NCBI GenBank assembly: GCA_035549015.1
Contig: DASZRW010000147.1
Span: forward strand, 1 to 64,000
Direction of reading: 5' to 3'
Origin: JAFDZV01 sp035549015
GTDB lineage: Bacteria; Bacteroidota; Ignavibacteria; OLB7
Length of the DNA stretch: 64,000 nt
The translations under genes were made by a program, and so were the position numbers. The notes below the pieces were generated by a model. It was not told the origin of the DNA. It saw only the letters and a list, made by a program, of their open reading frames with translations, and made no database searches. This document shows positions 1 through 9,996 of this stretch, piece after piece (the first letter of the stretch is position 1; every line of letters starts with the position of its first letter).

Positions 1-212
1 TTCCGGATGGTATTGGACTTCGCGTCTATGTCGCCCGCTCCTCCTCCGTTGGCCGCCTCCTATGCGGTTCGTGTTCCTCAGGCCGAGGATTTGCGTACAG
101 CTTCCTTCCGACAATGCCTCGCGACACTGCCGTTGCTGTTCGGCTAGCGCTTCCCACCATCTGGGCCCGCTGGGGACTTTCACCCCCTAGTCACGCGCCA
201 TGCCTGGCGCAC
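1..212. other. Possible tail of a dispersed mobile element (no gene)
   Basis: I see no convincing coding region here. The segment ends in a perfect 6-bp inverted repeat with a 4-base loop (195-210, GCGCCA/TGGCGC). Its wording, especially 130-210, resembles from memory a non-coding tail repeated in many bacterial genomes next to group II intron maturase or transposase genes. That is recollection, not a search result. The segment may equally be ordinary intergenic DNA. The rest of the element, if it is one, would lie left of the window. Confidence 0.25.
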
Positions 213-223
213 CACTACGGAAA

Positions 224-245
224 GGGCGGCCGGTATGGGCCGCCC
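224..245 (-). terminator. Hairpin terminator after the macB permease gene
   Basis: A perfect 8-bp GC stem (224-231 pairs with 238-245) with a 6-base loop lies 36 bases past the permease stop on the minus strand and is followed by a short T stretch on that strand. The position suits intrinsic termination of the efflux operon. The T tract is weak. Confidence 0.55.
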
Positions 246-281
246 CGATTTCGATTGCACCATGCCTTCGATGCCGCGCGG

Positions 282-1499
282 CTACTCGTACCGGAGCGCA
301 TCGATCGGCTTCAACGCCGCCGCCTTGCGTGCGGGATAGAATCCGAAGAAGATGCCGATGGCGGCCGAGAAGATGAAGGCGGCGATGATCACCGGCGGAT
401 TGAGCGCCGTGGCCATGTTCCCGAGGAGCGAAATCAGTTCGGCTCCTCCCAGCCCCAGAACGATCCCCATGATGCCGCCGAAGACGCTCAGCACAACGGA
501 CTCCACGAGGAACTGAATCAGCACATCGCTGGAGCGCGCACCGATCGCCATGCGGATGCCGATCTCGCGGGTCCGCTCCGTCACCGATACGAGCATGATG
601 TTCATGATGCCGATCCCGCCAACCACGAGCGAGACGCCGGCGATCGAGGCGAGGAACATCGTGAGCACCTGCGTGGTGGATGCGGCCGCATCGGCTATCT
701 CCGTCTGGCTGCGGATCATGAAGTCATCGTCATCCCCGGTGCGGATATGATGGGCTTCGCGCAGCAGCGTGGTAAGCTCCACCTGCGCCGCCTGCATCTG
801 GTCCGCGGAGATTGCGCTGGTGACGATCTGCTGAATGAAGCGCCGTCCGCTCAGACGATCGAGCACCGTGGTTGCCGGAGCCAGGACGATGTCATCCTGA
901 TCCTGGCCGTTTGCTCCCTGCCCCTTCTCCGTGAGGACGCCTACGATCTTGAACGGAACGGAGCGAATGCGAAGCTGCTCTCCCACCGGGTCCATCCCCG
1001 GGAACAGGTTGTCCGCAACCGTCTTGCCGATCACGCAGACCTTGGCACGCACGCTCAGATCGCGATCGGTGAAGAACTCTCCGGAGGCAAGCTGCCAGTC
1101 GCGAATGTCGAGATAGGAGGCGTAGACTCCCTGAATCGTCGTGCTCCAGTTGCCGATGCCGCCGATCGTCTGCGCCGATGCGCGAACGATCGGGGAGACG
1201 TTTGCGGTGAGCGTGGCATCCCGCTTGATCTTGTCCACATCATCCAGCGTGAGCACATCGCGCGATCCCGCGGCCTGGCTTACTCCACCCTGGTTGCTGG
1301 CCGATGGGAAGATCATCAGCACGTTCGAACCAAGGCCCGCTATCTGGCTCTCCACCTGCTTCTGCACCCCCTGGCCGATGGAGACCATGATGATCACCGC
1401 TCCCACGCCGATGATGATGCCGAGCATCGTCAGCACACTCCGCATTCGATGCCGCAGTATCGAATTCAGAGCCACCTTCAGAATGTTGCTCCATTTCAT
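282..1499 (-). CDS. MacB-type ABC transporter permease (FtsX/MacB_PCD family)
   Basis: A 405-residue inner-membrane subunit of a MacAB-type exporter. The N-terminus (KVALNSILRHRMRSVLTMLG) carries the first transmembrane helix, followed by a long periplasmic domain at about residues 45-270. Three helices lie at about 280-390, and the C-terminal end reads YPARKAAALKPIDALRYE, typical of the FtsX/MacB permease family. In E. coli MacB the ATPase and permease are fused; here they are two genes, as is common in Bacteroidota. It is the last gene of the run adaptor-ATPase-permease, 111 bases after the ATPase gene. Substrate cannot be told from sequence; macrolides, peptides or lipoproteins are family possibilities. 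Confidence 0.9.
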   Translation of the reverse strand: MKWSNILKVALNSILRHRMRSVLTMLGIIIGVGAVIIMVSIGQGVQKQVESQIAGLGSNVLMIFPSASNQGGVSQAAGSRDVLTLDDVDKIKRDATLTANVSPIVRASAQTIGGIGNWSTTIQGVYASYLDIRDWQLASGEFFTDRDLSVRAKVCVIGKTVADNLFPGMDPVGEQLRIRSVPFKIVGVLTEKGQGANGQDQDDIVLAPATTVLDRLSGRRFIQQIVTSAISADQMQAAQVELTTLLREAHHIRTGDDDDFMIRSQTEIADAAASTTQVLTMFLASIAGVSLVVGGIGIMNIMLVSVTERTREIGIRMAIGARSSDVLIQFLVESVVLSVFGGIMGIVLGLGGAELISLLGNMATALNPPVIIAAFIFSAAIGIFFGFYPARKAAALKPIDALRYE

Positions 1500-1610
1500 C
1501 CCCAGCCCTCCTTGCAGTTCAGCGTTGTTGCCTCGTCATTCAATCAGCCGGGAGCCGGGCATGCGCCCCCGGTGCGCCCGCGCAGCCCTCCGGGCGGGAT
1601 CGCCGTGCAC

Positions 1611-2408
<798 letters not shown>

Positions 2409-3779
2409 TCAGAATCCTCCACGGCCACCGCTTCGTCCGCCCCCTCCGCCGCCCGTCGGGGCGCGGCCTCCGGCGGGCGAGCCGAACGGCAGCGCGCTGG
2501 TACCGGTGCGCGAAGCGCTGTTCGCAACAGCGACATTGGTAATCACCGCCATCCCTTCATGGATGTTCGGCCCGGACACTTCCGTCCGCTGACCATCGGT
2601 AAGCCCGGTGCGAACGGGGATCATTTTCAGATTGCCCGCGGAATCCAACGTCCAGAGCCGGGAGCGCCCGGACTTCGTTCCTCCCGCGGGTGCTCCGGTG
2701 CCGCCCGGAGCGCCCCCCACTGATGTCGTGTTGCCGCCGCGCGATCCGCTGCGCGTGGAATCCTTCCGCCCGCTCCGCCTGCTCCCGCCGTTGGTTCCGC
2801 CACTGGTTCCGAACATCGAGGAGTCCCCGCGCTCCTGCGCCTTCTTCCGGAGTTCGTCCAGCACCTCGGGAGGGGGCTGGAAGCGGAGCGCCGCGTTCGG
2901 CACGGTCAACACATTGGTTACCTTGTTCACCTCGAAGTTCACCGTTGCGGTCATGCCGGGGAGCAGAAGGCCCTGCGTGTTCTCGGCGTTGATCACCACG
3001 GTGTAGTTCACAACGTTCTGCACGGTGGTCGGCTGAAGCCTGATCTGCCATACCGTTCCGGTGAACGTGCGGTCCGGCTGGCTCTGCACGGTGAAGTGCA
3101 CCGTCTGCCCGTTCGCGATCTGGCCGATGTCGCTCTCGTCCACGCTCGCCTCGATCTGCATGTGATCCAGGTCGCGGGCGATCCGGAAAATCGTGGGGGC
3201 CGAAAGGCTTGCCGCCACGGTCTGCCCGCTCTCCACTGCACGTTCGATGATGGTGCCGTCCGTCGGGGCGCGGATCTCCGCGTATCCGAGATTGGTGCGC
3301 GCGCGCGACAGCGCAACCTTCGCCGACGTCACGGAGGCGCGCGCAGCATCCAGGTTGTTCTGATACTGGTTGAACTCGATGGCGGAGATGTACTTCTTCT
3401 CGTAGAGCGGCTTGTTCCGGTTGTACTGATCGAGCGACTGCGCCAACTGCGCCTGGGCCTTGTCCAGGTTGGCGCGCGCATCGTCCACGGCGGCCTGCAG
3501 CACGCGTGTATCCAGCTTCGCGAGCAACTGCCCCTTGTGCACCTTGTCGTTGAAGTCCACCAGCAGCGACTCGATCGTACCGGAGACCTGAGTGCCAACC
3601 TCCACGGTCCCCACGGCGGTGATCGTTCCCGTGCTGGTAACCGTTGCCTCCAGATCACCACGCTCAACCAGCGCCGTCTGATACTTCTGCGCCCCGCTGC
3701 CGCCGCCGCGCAACAGGAAGAATGCAACCGCCGCTGCGGCAACAACCACGATCGAAATGATGATCCATTTACGCTTCAT
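2409..3779 (-). CDS. MacA-like periplasmic adaptor (HlyD/RND-MFP family)
   Basis: A 456-residue membrane-fusion protein that should bridge the ABC exporter to a TolC-like outer-membrane channel. It has one N-terminal membrane anchor (KWIIISIVVVAAAAVAFFLL), a biotinyl-lipoyl-like domain, an alpha-helical hairpin at about 100-180 rich in Ala/Gln, and beta-barrel segments containing IRAPTDGTI and PGMTATV. A low-complexity Gly/Ser/Arg/Thr linker interrupts the distal beta domain at about 325-380, and the C-terminus is a Gly/Arg run. Both insertions are longer than in E. coli MacA. The gene follows the TolC-like gene by 100 bases and ends against the ATPase start. Confidence 0.9.
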   Translation of the reverse strand: MKRKWIIISIVVVAAAAVAFFLLRGGGSGAQKYQTALVERGDLEATVTSTGTITAVGTVEVGTQVSGTIESLLVDFNDKVHKGQLLAKLDTRVLQAAVDDARANLDKAQAQLAQSLDQYNRNKPLYEKKYISAIEFNQYQNNLDAARASVTSAKVALSRARTNLGYAEIRAPTDGTIIERAVESGQTVAASLSAPTIFRIARDLDHMQIEASVDESDIGQIANGQTVHFTVQSQPDRTFTGTVWQIRLQPTTVQNVVNYTVVINAENTQGLLLPGMTATVNFEVNKVTNVLTVPNAALRFQPPPEVLDELRKKAQERGDSSMFGTSGGTNGGSRRSGRKDSTRSGSRGGNTTSVGGAPGGTGAPAGGTKSGRSRLWTLDSAGNLKMIPVRTGLTDGQRTEVSGPNIHEGMAVITNVAVANSASRTGTSALPFGSPAGGRAPTGGGGGGRSGGRGGF

Positions 3780-3879
3780 GTCGCTCTCGATAAGTCTTCA
3801 CAGAACAACCAATTGCTCGACAACTCTTCCGCCTGCGCTGCAGGAACCGGATATCCATGCATCACCTCCGCACCGACGC

Positions 3880-5289
3880 TCAATGCCCGATCTCCTCCGG
3901 CGTGGGGGGAAGCGGCTGCGCGCGCGGAATGGTAAGCGTGCCGATCGCCAGAAGAAGGGATGCCCGGCGAATCTCCACCGTGTTGCGGGCCTGCACCTCC
4001 TGCCCCTCCGCGGCAACGTAGCGGGCGCGCGCCAGCGATAACTCCGTCAGCGTGGAGATGCCGGAGCTGTATCGCGACTGCTCCACATCCACCGCCAGCC
4101 GCGATGATTCCAGCTGGCGCGTTGTTGCTTCGAGCTGTGCCTGAGCCGCAACCACATCCAGACGTGCCTGGCGCACGGCCAGCGACGTCTGAAGCCGCAG
4201 GTCGGACATCGTCAGCAACTCGTTCTGATAATCGATCTGCGCGAGCTCCGTCGCGGCCTTGGTGCGATCGCGGTCGAACAGCGGCACCGACAGCGTAATG
4301 CCCACTCCGGCGCTCGGGTTCTGCGAGAACAACTGCGAGCCGAAGGTGGAGCTTGCATCGCTGGAGTTGAAGTTGGAACCGAACGATGCGCTCACGCCAA
4401 CCGTGGGAGCGTTGCCGGCCTCCGCCACGCGGATCTCCTCGCGCGCCGCGTCGATCCGCGCCCGCTCGGCAACGATATCCGGACGCTGGGAGATCGCGCG
4501 CTCCACGAGAGCGGAATCGTTCGCCTGCAAAAGATCGGACGGCGCCTGCGCCTCAGGGGTCGGAAAGTCGTAGTTCGCCATCGGGGAAAGCCGAAGCAAC
4601 TGCACCACCCCGAGCTTCGCAACATCGAAGTCGCGCTGCGCTCCGATCAACTGCGACTCCGCCGCCGCAACGGTTGCCTGCTGTGCGTAGAGATCGGAGA
4701 TCGGCTTGGTCTGGGCGTCCGTGAAGGCATGCACCTGCTCGAGCTGGTGCCGCTCCGCGTCCAGGTTTTCGCGCGCCACGCCGATCAGCTCGCGCGCCGT
4801 GGCAACTTGATAGTAGGCGGAGACGATGGCGAAGAGCGTGGTCTGTCCGGTCCGGTCGATCGTGACGTCGCTTGCCCGCGCAAGCTGCCGGGCCTGCGCC
4901 AGGGCGGCACGATCGGCATTACCGGAGTAGAGAGTGTAGGCGGAGGAAAGCCCCAGCGAGAATGTTTCGGATGCGTGGTTCTGATCGGCGGACAGGCCGG
5001 GCGATGTCCCGAACTGATAGCGTGCGCCGGGTCCGCCGGAGAACGTGAGTGTGGGCTGGAACGCCCCCTGCGCGGTTTCGATGCGCGCCTGAGCGGAGCG
5101 GAGCGCGTAATCCGCACGGATCAGATCGATGTTGCGCGAGCCGGCCATCGATATGGCATCCTGCAGGGTAACTCGCACGGTGTCCTGTGCGCTCATACTC
5201 GCGCAGGCTGCAACCATCAGAACCGTTGCGATGCATGCGCCGGAGTTGCGCCGCCCGGATCGCCTGTCACGTCGTTGTCTCACAGCCAT
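3880..5289 (-). CDS. TolC-family outer-membrane efflux protein (with MacAB genes)
   Basis: A 469-residue outer-membrane channel subunit. The N-terminus has a basic stretch and a hydrophobic signal that ends in VAACASMSA. This may be a signal-peptidase I site, or a lipobox (VAAC) as in OprM-like members. Two repeats of the OEP fold follow, with DAISMAGSRNIDLIRADYAL at the start of the first. The ATG at 5289 was chosen because longer in-frame extensions are Arg/Ser-rich and lack any signal. The gene lies upstream of the macA-like, ATPase and permease genes on the same strand, so it probably supplies their exit channel. Confidence 0.87.
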   Translation of the reverse strand: MAVRQRRDRRSGRRNSGACIATVLMVAACASMSAQDTVRVTLQDAISMAGSRNIDLIRADYALRSAQARIETAQGAFQPTLTFSGGPGARYQFGTSPGLSADQNHASETFSLGLSSAYTLYSGNADRAALAQARQLARASDVTIDRTGQTTLFAIVSAYYQVATARELIGVARENLDAERHQLEQVHAFTDAQTKPISDLYAQQATVAAAESQLIGAQRDFDVAKLGVVQLLRLSPMANYDFPTPEAQAPSDLLQANDSALVERAISQRPDIVAERARIDAAREEIRVAEAGNAPTVGVSASFGSNFNSSDASSTFGSQLFSQNPSAGVGITLSVPLFDRDRTKAATELAQIDYQNELLTMSDLRLQTSLAVRQARLDVVAAQAQLEATTRQLESSRLAVDVEQSRYSSGISTLTELSLARARYVAAEGQEVQARNTVEIRRASLLLAIGTLTIPRAQPLPPTPEEIGH

Positions 5290-5545
5290 CTCCGTTGGAA
5301 GAAATCTGCTCCGCGGAATGCGTTCCCGATGTTGGAGCGCCATCGATGGAGTGCGTTCCCACCAGCAACATCTTGCGACAATGTGCGCCGCGGGATACCG
5401 ATGCGATCGCCACGTCGCCATCGAACTCAACCGGACCGTTGAAGAACGCCGGCTCCTCGCTTGTTGATCGGAAGCCGGATCGAGGCACGGCGGAGCCATG
5501 GGGAATGACAGGCCGGACTACTCCGGGTTGCATTCACGGACACCT

Positions 5546-6880
5546 CTATCGAAATGCTCCACTCAACTCGAGGAGGTTCGTCTCCGCAATCTTGGCCTCG
5601 TACTCGGCGGTAAGCAATCTGCCGTTGGCGGCAACATACGCCGTCTGGGCCTCGCGCAACTGCAGAGGGATGATTGCGCCGGCATTGAATCGGACAAGCG
5701 TCAGGTCCAGATTCTCCCGTGCAATCGCAAGATTCTCGCGCTCCAATGTCACCACGTTCATTCGGTTCCGATAGTTAGCAAACGCAACCGTCAAGTCACC
5801 TTTCAGCTTCGCTTCGGCGTCGGCATAGGCGATCCGGCTGGACGCGATCTCCACATCGGCGTTCTCGGCTTCGCGATTCGTGTTGAACCCGTCGAACAGA
5901 TTCATCGAGAGGGCAACGCCGTAGTTCGGGCCGATCGTTCTGTTGCTCGCGATCAGGCTGGCCTGGTTGTCCGCCTGTTGAAAGTTGTACCCCAGGCTTA
6001 TCGCCAGCTTCGGGTAACGCGCCGCATCCACGAGACGGCGGTCCACGCGGGCCAGTTCGATCTGAAGGCGCAACTGCGAGAGCTGCAGGTTCTCATCGAT
6101 CGCCTTCCGCTCCAGTTCCGCATAGTCCAGCGCGGGGACCAGCGGGATGGTATCGGCCACGCTGAATTCCGTTCCGGCCGGGCGCGCAAGGACAACGTTG
6201 AGCTGCGTGCGTGCGTTGGCCAGTTCCACTTCCTGCCGCATCTGCGCCGAGCGATCGGAGTTCAGATCCACACGCGCCTGCAGCAGATCCTGCTTCGCAC
6301 TGTTGCCGGCCTCGTACTTCGTCTGGGCGATCCGCACACGATCCTCGGAGAGCTTCATCCCCTCGCCCAGCACCTCCAGCGCGCGCTGCTGCGCAACCAC
6401 GTTGAAGTAGGCGGCAACAACATTTGCATGCACCTGCTCCCTGGTGTAGTTGTAGCCCAGCTCGGCAAGGTCGCGCTGCATGTTGAGCTGGTCGTCCCGG
6501 TTGAACATCCGGAAGCCGTCGAACACGGTCCAGCTTGCGGTAAGCCCGGCCGTGGTGGTGCTGGAGGATGCCCCCGTCCGCTGGGTGATATCGCCGCTCG
6601 AAAGGCGCTGGTGCGTGTTGAAGATGCCCCCCACGATGCCGGCGGCCAGATCCAGCCTGGGAAGGAATCCGGCGTTGCCGGCGGTGGCATTGTTGCTGCC
6701 GATCGTGGCATCGTTGCGCGACAGCTGGATGGTTCGGTTCTGCTCCATGGCAATGCGAACCGCCTCGTCCAGCGTCAATAGCGGCTGGGCCGCGGCTCCG
6801 GAGGTTGCCAGGAGCAGGCCCGCGGCGGCGAGTGAGATATGCTTCGGACTATACTTCAACATCGTGGCTTGAATAGGCAT
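5546..6880 (-). CDS. TolC-family outer-membrane efflux protein (with RND genes)
   Basis: A 444-residue channel subunit and the second TolC-like protein in the window. A signal peptide (ISLAAAGLLLATSGAAAQ) is followed by the OEP hallmark LTLDEAVRIAMEQNRTIQLS and two alpha-helical/beta repeats. The ATG at 6880 overlaps the end of the RND pump gene by 32 bases; the alternative ATG at 6862 overlaps by 14. Neither has a clear Shine-Dalgarno, so the exact start is uncertain. The overlap indicates that it is the third gene of an adaptor-pump-channel operon. Confidence 0.88.
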   Translation of the reverse strand: MPIQATMLKYSPKHISLAAAGLLLATSGAAAQPLLTLDEAVRIAMEQNRTIQLSRNDATIGSNNATAGNAGFLPRLDLAAGIVGGIFNTHQRLSSGDITQRTGASSSTTTAGLTASWTVFDGFRMFNRDDQLNMQRDLAELGYNYTREQVHANVVAAYFNVVAQQRALEVLGEGMKLSEDRVRIAQTKYEAGNSAKQDLLQARVDLNSDRSAQMRQEVELANARTQLNVVLARPAGTEFSVADTIPLVPALDYAELERKAIDENLQLSQLRLQIELARVDRRLVDAARYPKLAISLGYNFQQADNQASLIASNRTIGPNYGVALSMNLFDGFNTNREAENADVEIASSRIAYADAEAKLKGDLTVAFANYRNRMNVVTLERENLAIARENLDLTLVRFNAGAIIPLQLREAQTAYVAANGRLLTAEYEAKIAETNLLELSGAFR

Positions 6881-9800
6881 GTGCATCGATCGTCCCGGCA
6901 TGCGACTCCTCAACCGGCGCCTCCCCCTCATGCGCAGCCAGTTCACGCGAGAGATACGAATAGATGGCCGGGATTACGTACAGCGTAAGCCCGCCGGAGA
7001 AGAGCAATCCGCCGATAACGGCGATGCCCATCGAGACGCGGCTTCCGGCACCGGCGCCGAGCGCAAGCGCGATCGGCAGCGTGCCGAGGATCGTGGCAAG
7101 ACTTGTCATCAGAATCGGACGGAACCGCGAGGCGGCGGCATCCAGGATGGCCTCCTGCAGCGGCAGCCCGGCCTCCTTGCGCTGGTTGGCGAACTCGACG
7201 ATGAGGATGCCGTTCTTGGTAACCAGACCGATCAGCATGATGATGCCGATCTGGCTGAAGATGTTCAGCGTCTGATTGAAATACCAGAGCGAGAGGAGCG
7301 CGCCCGCAAGCGCCAGCGGCACCGTCAGCAGAATGATGAACGGATCGCGGAAGCTCTCGAACTGCCCTGCCAGCACCAGATAGATCAGGCCGAGCGCGAA
7401 GAGGAAGGCGAACAGAATGCTGGAGGAACTCTCCGCGTAGTCGCGCGCAGGTCCCGAGAGCGCCGTTGTCATGCTGGGATCCAGCGTGCGCGCGGCGATC
7501 GCATTCATCTCGACGATGCCGTCGCCGATGGTGCGCCCCGGTGCAAGGCCGGCCGAGACCGTTGCGGACACGGACCGGTTGTATCGGAACAACTGCGGCG
7601 GCGAACTCTGTTCGGCCAGCGTCACCACATTGTCCAGCGGGATCAGGTCGCCGTTCTGCGCGCGCACCTTCACCGAGAGCAGGTCGCGCGGCGAACCGCG
7701 ATACTCCTTCGCGAACGAGCCCAGCACCTGATATTGCTTTCCTTCCATCACGAAGTAGCCCAGGCGCTGATCGCTGAAGGCGAGCTGCAGCGTCTGCGCG
7801 ATGTCGATCACCGAAACGCCCAGGCTGCGCGCGCGGTCGCGATCGATCTTCACGTTGATCTCGGGGCGGTTGAACTTCAGATTGAAATCCACCGAGGAGA
7901 ACATCGAATCCTTCTGCGCCTGCTCGACGAATTTCGGAAGCACGGCCGCGAGCTTCTCGATATCCGGCGCGCGCAGCACGTACTGTACCGGAAGGCCGGA
8001 GCGCTTGTCGCCGATCGTGGGCTCCTGCGTCACGAAGGAGCGCGCACCGCTCAGCACCGCTACCTGCTTGGTGAGCGCATCGGCAATCTGCTGCTGTGTC
8101 CGCCTGCGCTCCTCCGCATCCTTCAGCGGAAGGATCACGATGCCGGAATTGATGGTGCCGGAGCCGGGCGCGACGATGGTGACAACGCCGGCGTTCTCGC
8201 GAACGGAGTCGCCCACCAGCTTGCCGAGCTCATCCATGTACCGGTCCATGAACTCGAACGTTGCTCCCTCCGGTGCCGTGGAGCTGATGCGCAGGCGGCT
8301 TCGATCCTCGAGCGGCGCAAGTTCGGACTGCAGCGAACTGCCAACCAGATAGATCAGCCCGAGCGAAAGCACCATGATGACCGGTGCAAGCCAGCGACGC
8401 CGCATGAAGGTTGCGAGCGAGTTCCGGTAGCCGTTGGCCAGCGCAACGAAGAAGCCTTCGGTGGCGATGTAGAACCGGCCATGCGCCTGATGCTTGATGA
8501 GCCGGGTGCTCAGCATCGGCGTGAGCGTAAGCGCCACGAATGCGGAGATGGCAACCGATCCCGCGATCACGATGCCGAACTCGCGGAACAGGCGGCCGGT
8601 GAGTCCCTGCAGGAAGATCACCGGCATGAACACCGCCACCAGCGCCACCGTGGTGGAAACCACGGCGAAGAATATCTCCTTCGCGCCAACCAGACCCGCC
8701 TCGTAGGGACGCATCCCCTGCTCGATCTTCGAATAGATATTCTCCAGCACCACGATGGCGTCGTCCACCACCAGACCGATGGAGAGCACGATGCCGAGCA
8801 GCGTGAGGATGTTGATGGAGAACCCGAGCAGATACATGATGAAGAACGTTCCGACCAGCGAGACCGGAATGGCGAGAACCGGGATGAGCGTGGTGCGCCA
8901 GTTCCTCAGGAAGGCGAAGATGATCAGCACCACCAGTGCGAACGCGATGGCGATCGTCTCCAGCACCTCGCTGATGGAGCGCTTGATACCGGTCGTGGTA
9001 TCGTAGACCGTTCCAACAACGATATCGGGAGGAATGTCCTTCTTGATCTGCTCGATGCGGCGATAGACTTCCTCGGAGATCGCAACGGCATTGGCGCCCG
9101 GCTGCGGGAGCACGCCCACGCCGATCATCGGAACGCCGTCGCGCTTGAGGATGGTGTTCAGGTTCTCCGGCGCAAGCTCCGCGTGGCCGACATCGTGCAG
9201 CTTCACCGCACGGCCATCCACCATCTTCAGAATCAGTTCGTTGAACGCGTTCGTATCGGCCAGGCGGCCCAGCGTGTTCAGCGTCAGCTCTGTTTTCCCT
9301 CCCTCGATCTTTCCGGCCGGGAGGTCCACGTTCTCGTTGCGGAGCGCATTGCGAACATCCAGTGCCGTAAGCTGATACGCCGCCAGCCTGTCCGGATCCA
9401 GCCAGACGCGGATGGCATACTTCTTCTCACCGAACACCGATACCTCGCTCACGCCCGGCACGTTCTGCAGGCGCTCCTTGAACACATCGTTGGCGATGGC
9501 GTTCACCTCGAGCTGGCTGCGCTTGCTGCTCTGAACCGTGAGAAAGAGGATCGGGTTCTGGTCGGCGTCGGACTTCGCAATCACCGGCGGATCCGCATCG
9601 GCCGGCAGGTTCTTGATCGCGCGGGAGACACGATCGCGCACGTCGTTGGCGGCGGTCTCCAGATCCACATCGATCGTGAACTCCACGGTGATGACGCTGC
9701 GCCCCTCACGGCTCACCGAGGTGAGCGCGCGAATGCCGGCGATGCCGTTGATCGACTCCTCCAGCGGCTCGGTGATCTGCGACTCGATGACGTCGGCGCT

Positions 9801-9962
9801 GCCGCCGGCATAGGGTGTGGTTACGGTGATGATGGGGGGATCGACCGCAGGATATTCACGAACGCCGAGCGTGGAATATCCAAGCGCACCGAACAGCACG
9901 ATGACGATCGACATCACGATCGCCAGAACGGGGCGTTTTATGCTGAGGGATGAGAGACTCAT
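6849..9962 (-). CDS. RND multidrug efflux pump (AcrB/HAE1-like)
   Basis: A full-length 1037-residue inner-membrane proton-driven pump of the AcrB/MexB type. The N-terminus reads SLSSLSIKRPVLAIVMSIVI, as usual for the family. TM4 holds the proton-relay pair in GLVVDDAIVVLENIYSKI. The second membrane block ends with the conserved GLVTKNGILIVEFANQ and RPILMTSLATILGTLPIALA motifs. The Asp pair and organic-substrate-type sequence argue for HAE1 over the metal-exporting CusA type. It lies 34 bases after the adaptor gene and overlaps the channel gene, so the three are one operon. Confidence 0.94.
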   Translation of the reverse strand: MSLSSLSIKRPVLAIVMSIVIVLFGALGYSTLGVREYPAVDPPIITVTTPYAGGSADVIESQITEPLEESINGIAGIRALTSVSREGRSVITVEFTIDVDLETAANDVRDRVSRAIKNLPADADPPVIAKSDADQNPILFLTVQSSKRSQLEVNAIANDVFKERLQNVPGVSEVSVFGEKKYAIRVWLDPDRLAAYQLTALDVRNALRNENVDLPAGKIEGGKTELTLNTLGRLADTNAFNELILKMVDGRAVKLHDVGHAELAPENLNTILKRDGVPMIGVGVLPQPGANAVAISEEVYRRIEQIKKDIPPDIVVGTVYDTTTGIKRSISEVLETIAIAFALVVLIIFAFLRNWRTTLIPVLAIPVSLVGTFFIMYLLGFSINILTLLGIVLSIGLVVDDAIVVLENIYSKIEQGMRPYEAGLVGAKEIFFAVVSTTVALVAVFMPVIFLQGLTGRLFREFGIVIAGSVAISAFVALTLTPMLSTRLIKHQAHGRFYIATEGFFVALANGYRNSLATFMRRRWLAPVIMVLSLGLIYLVGSSLQSELAPLEDRSRLRISSTAPEGATFEFMDRYMDELGKLVGDSVRENAGVVTIVAPGSGTINSGIVILPLKDAEERRRTQQQIADALTKQVAVLSGARSFVTQEPTIGDKRSGLPVQYVLRAPDIEKLAAVLPKFVEQAQKDSMFSSVDFNLKFNRPEINVKIDRDRARSLGVSVIDIAQTLQLAFSDQRLGYFVMEGKQYQVLGSFAKEYRGSPRDLLSVKVRAQNGDLIPLDNVVTLAEQSSPPQLFRYNRSVSATVSAGLAPGRTIGDGIVEMNAIAARTLDPSMTTALSGPARDYAESSSSILFAFLFALGLIYLVLAGQFESFRDPFIILLTVPLALAGALLSLWYFNQTLNIFSQIGIIMLIGLVTKNGILIVEFANQRKEAGLPLQEAILDAAASRFRPILMTSLATILGTLPIALALGAGAGSRVSMGIAVIGGLLFSGGLTLYVIPAIYSYLSRELAAHEGEAPVEESHAGTIDAHAYSSHDVEV

Positions 9963-9996
9963 AGGGAAGACCGGTCCGGTTCGTGAGGAGCATGCG

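Noticed and set aside
6879..9953. 1024-residue plus-strand open frame
   Set aside because: Antisense to the RND pump across its whole length; composition is typical of a shadow frame.
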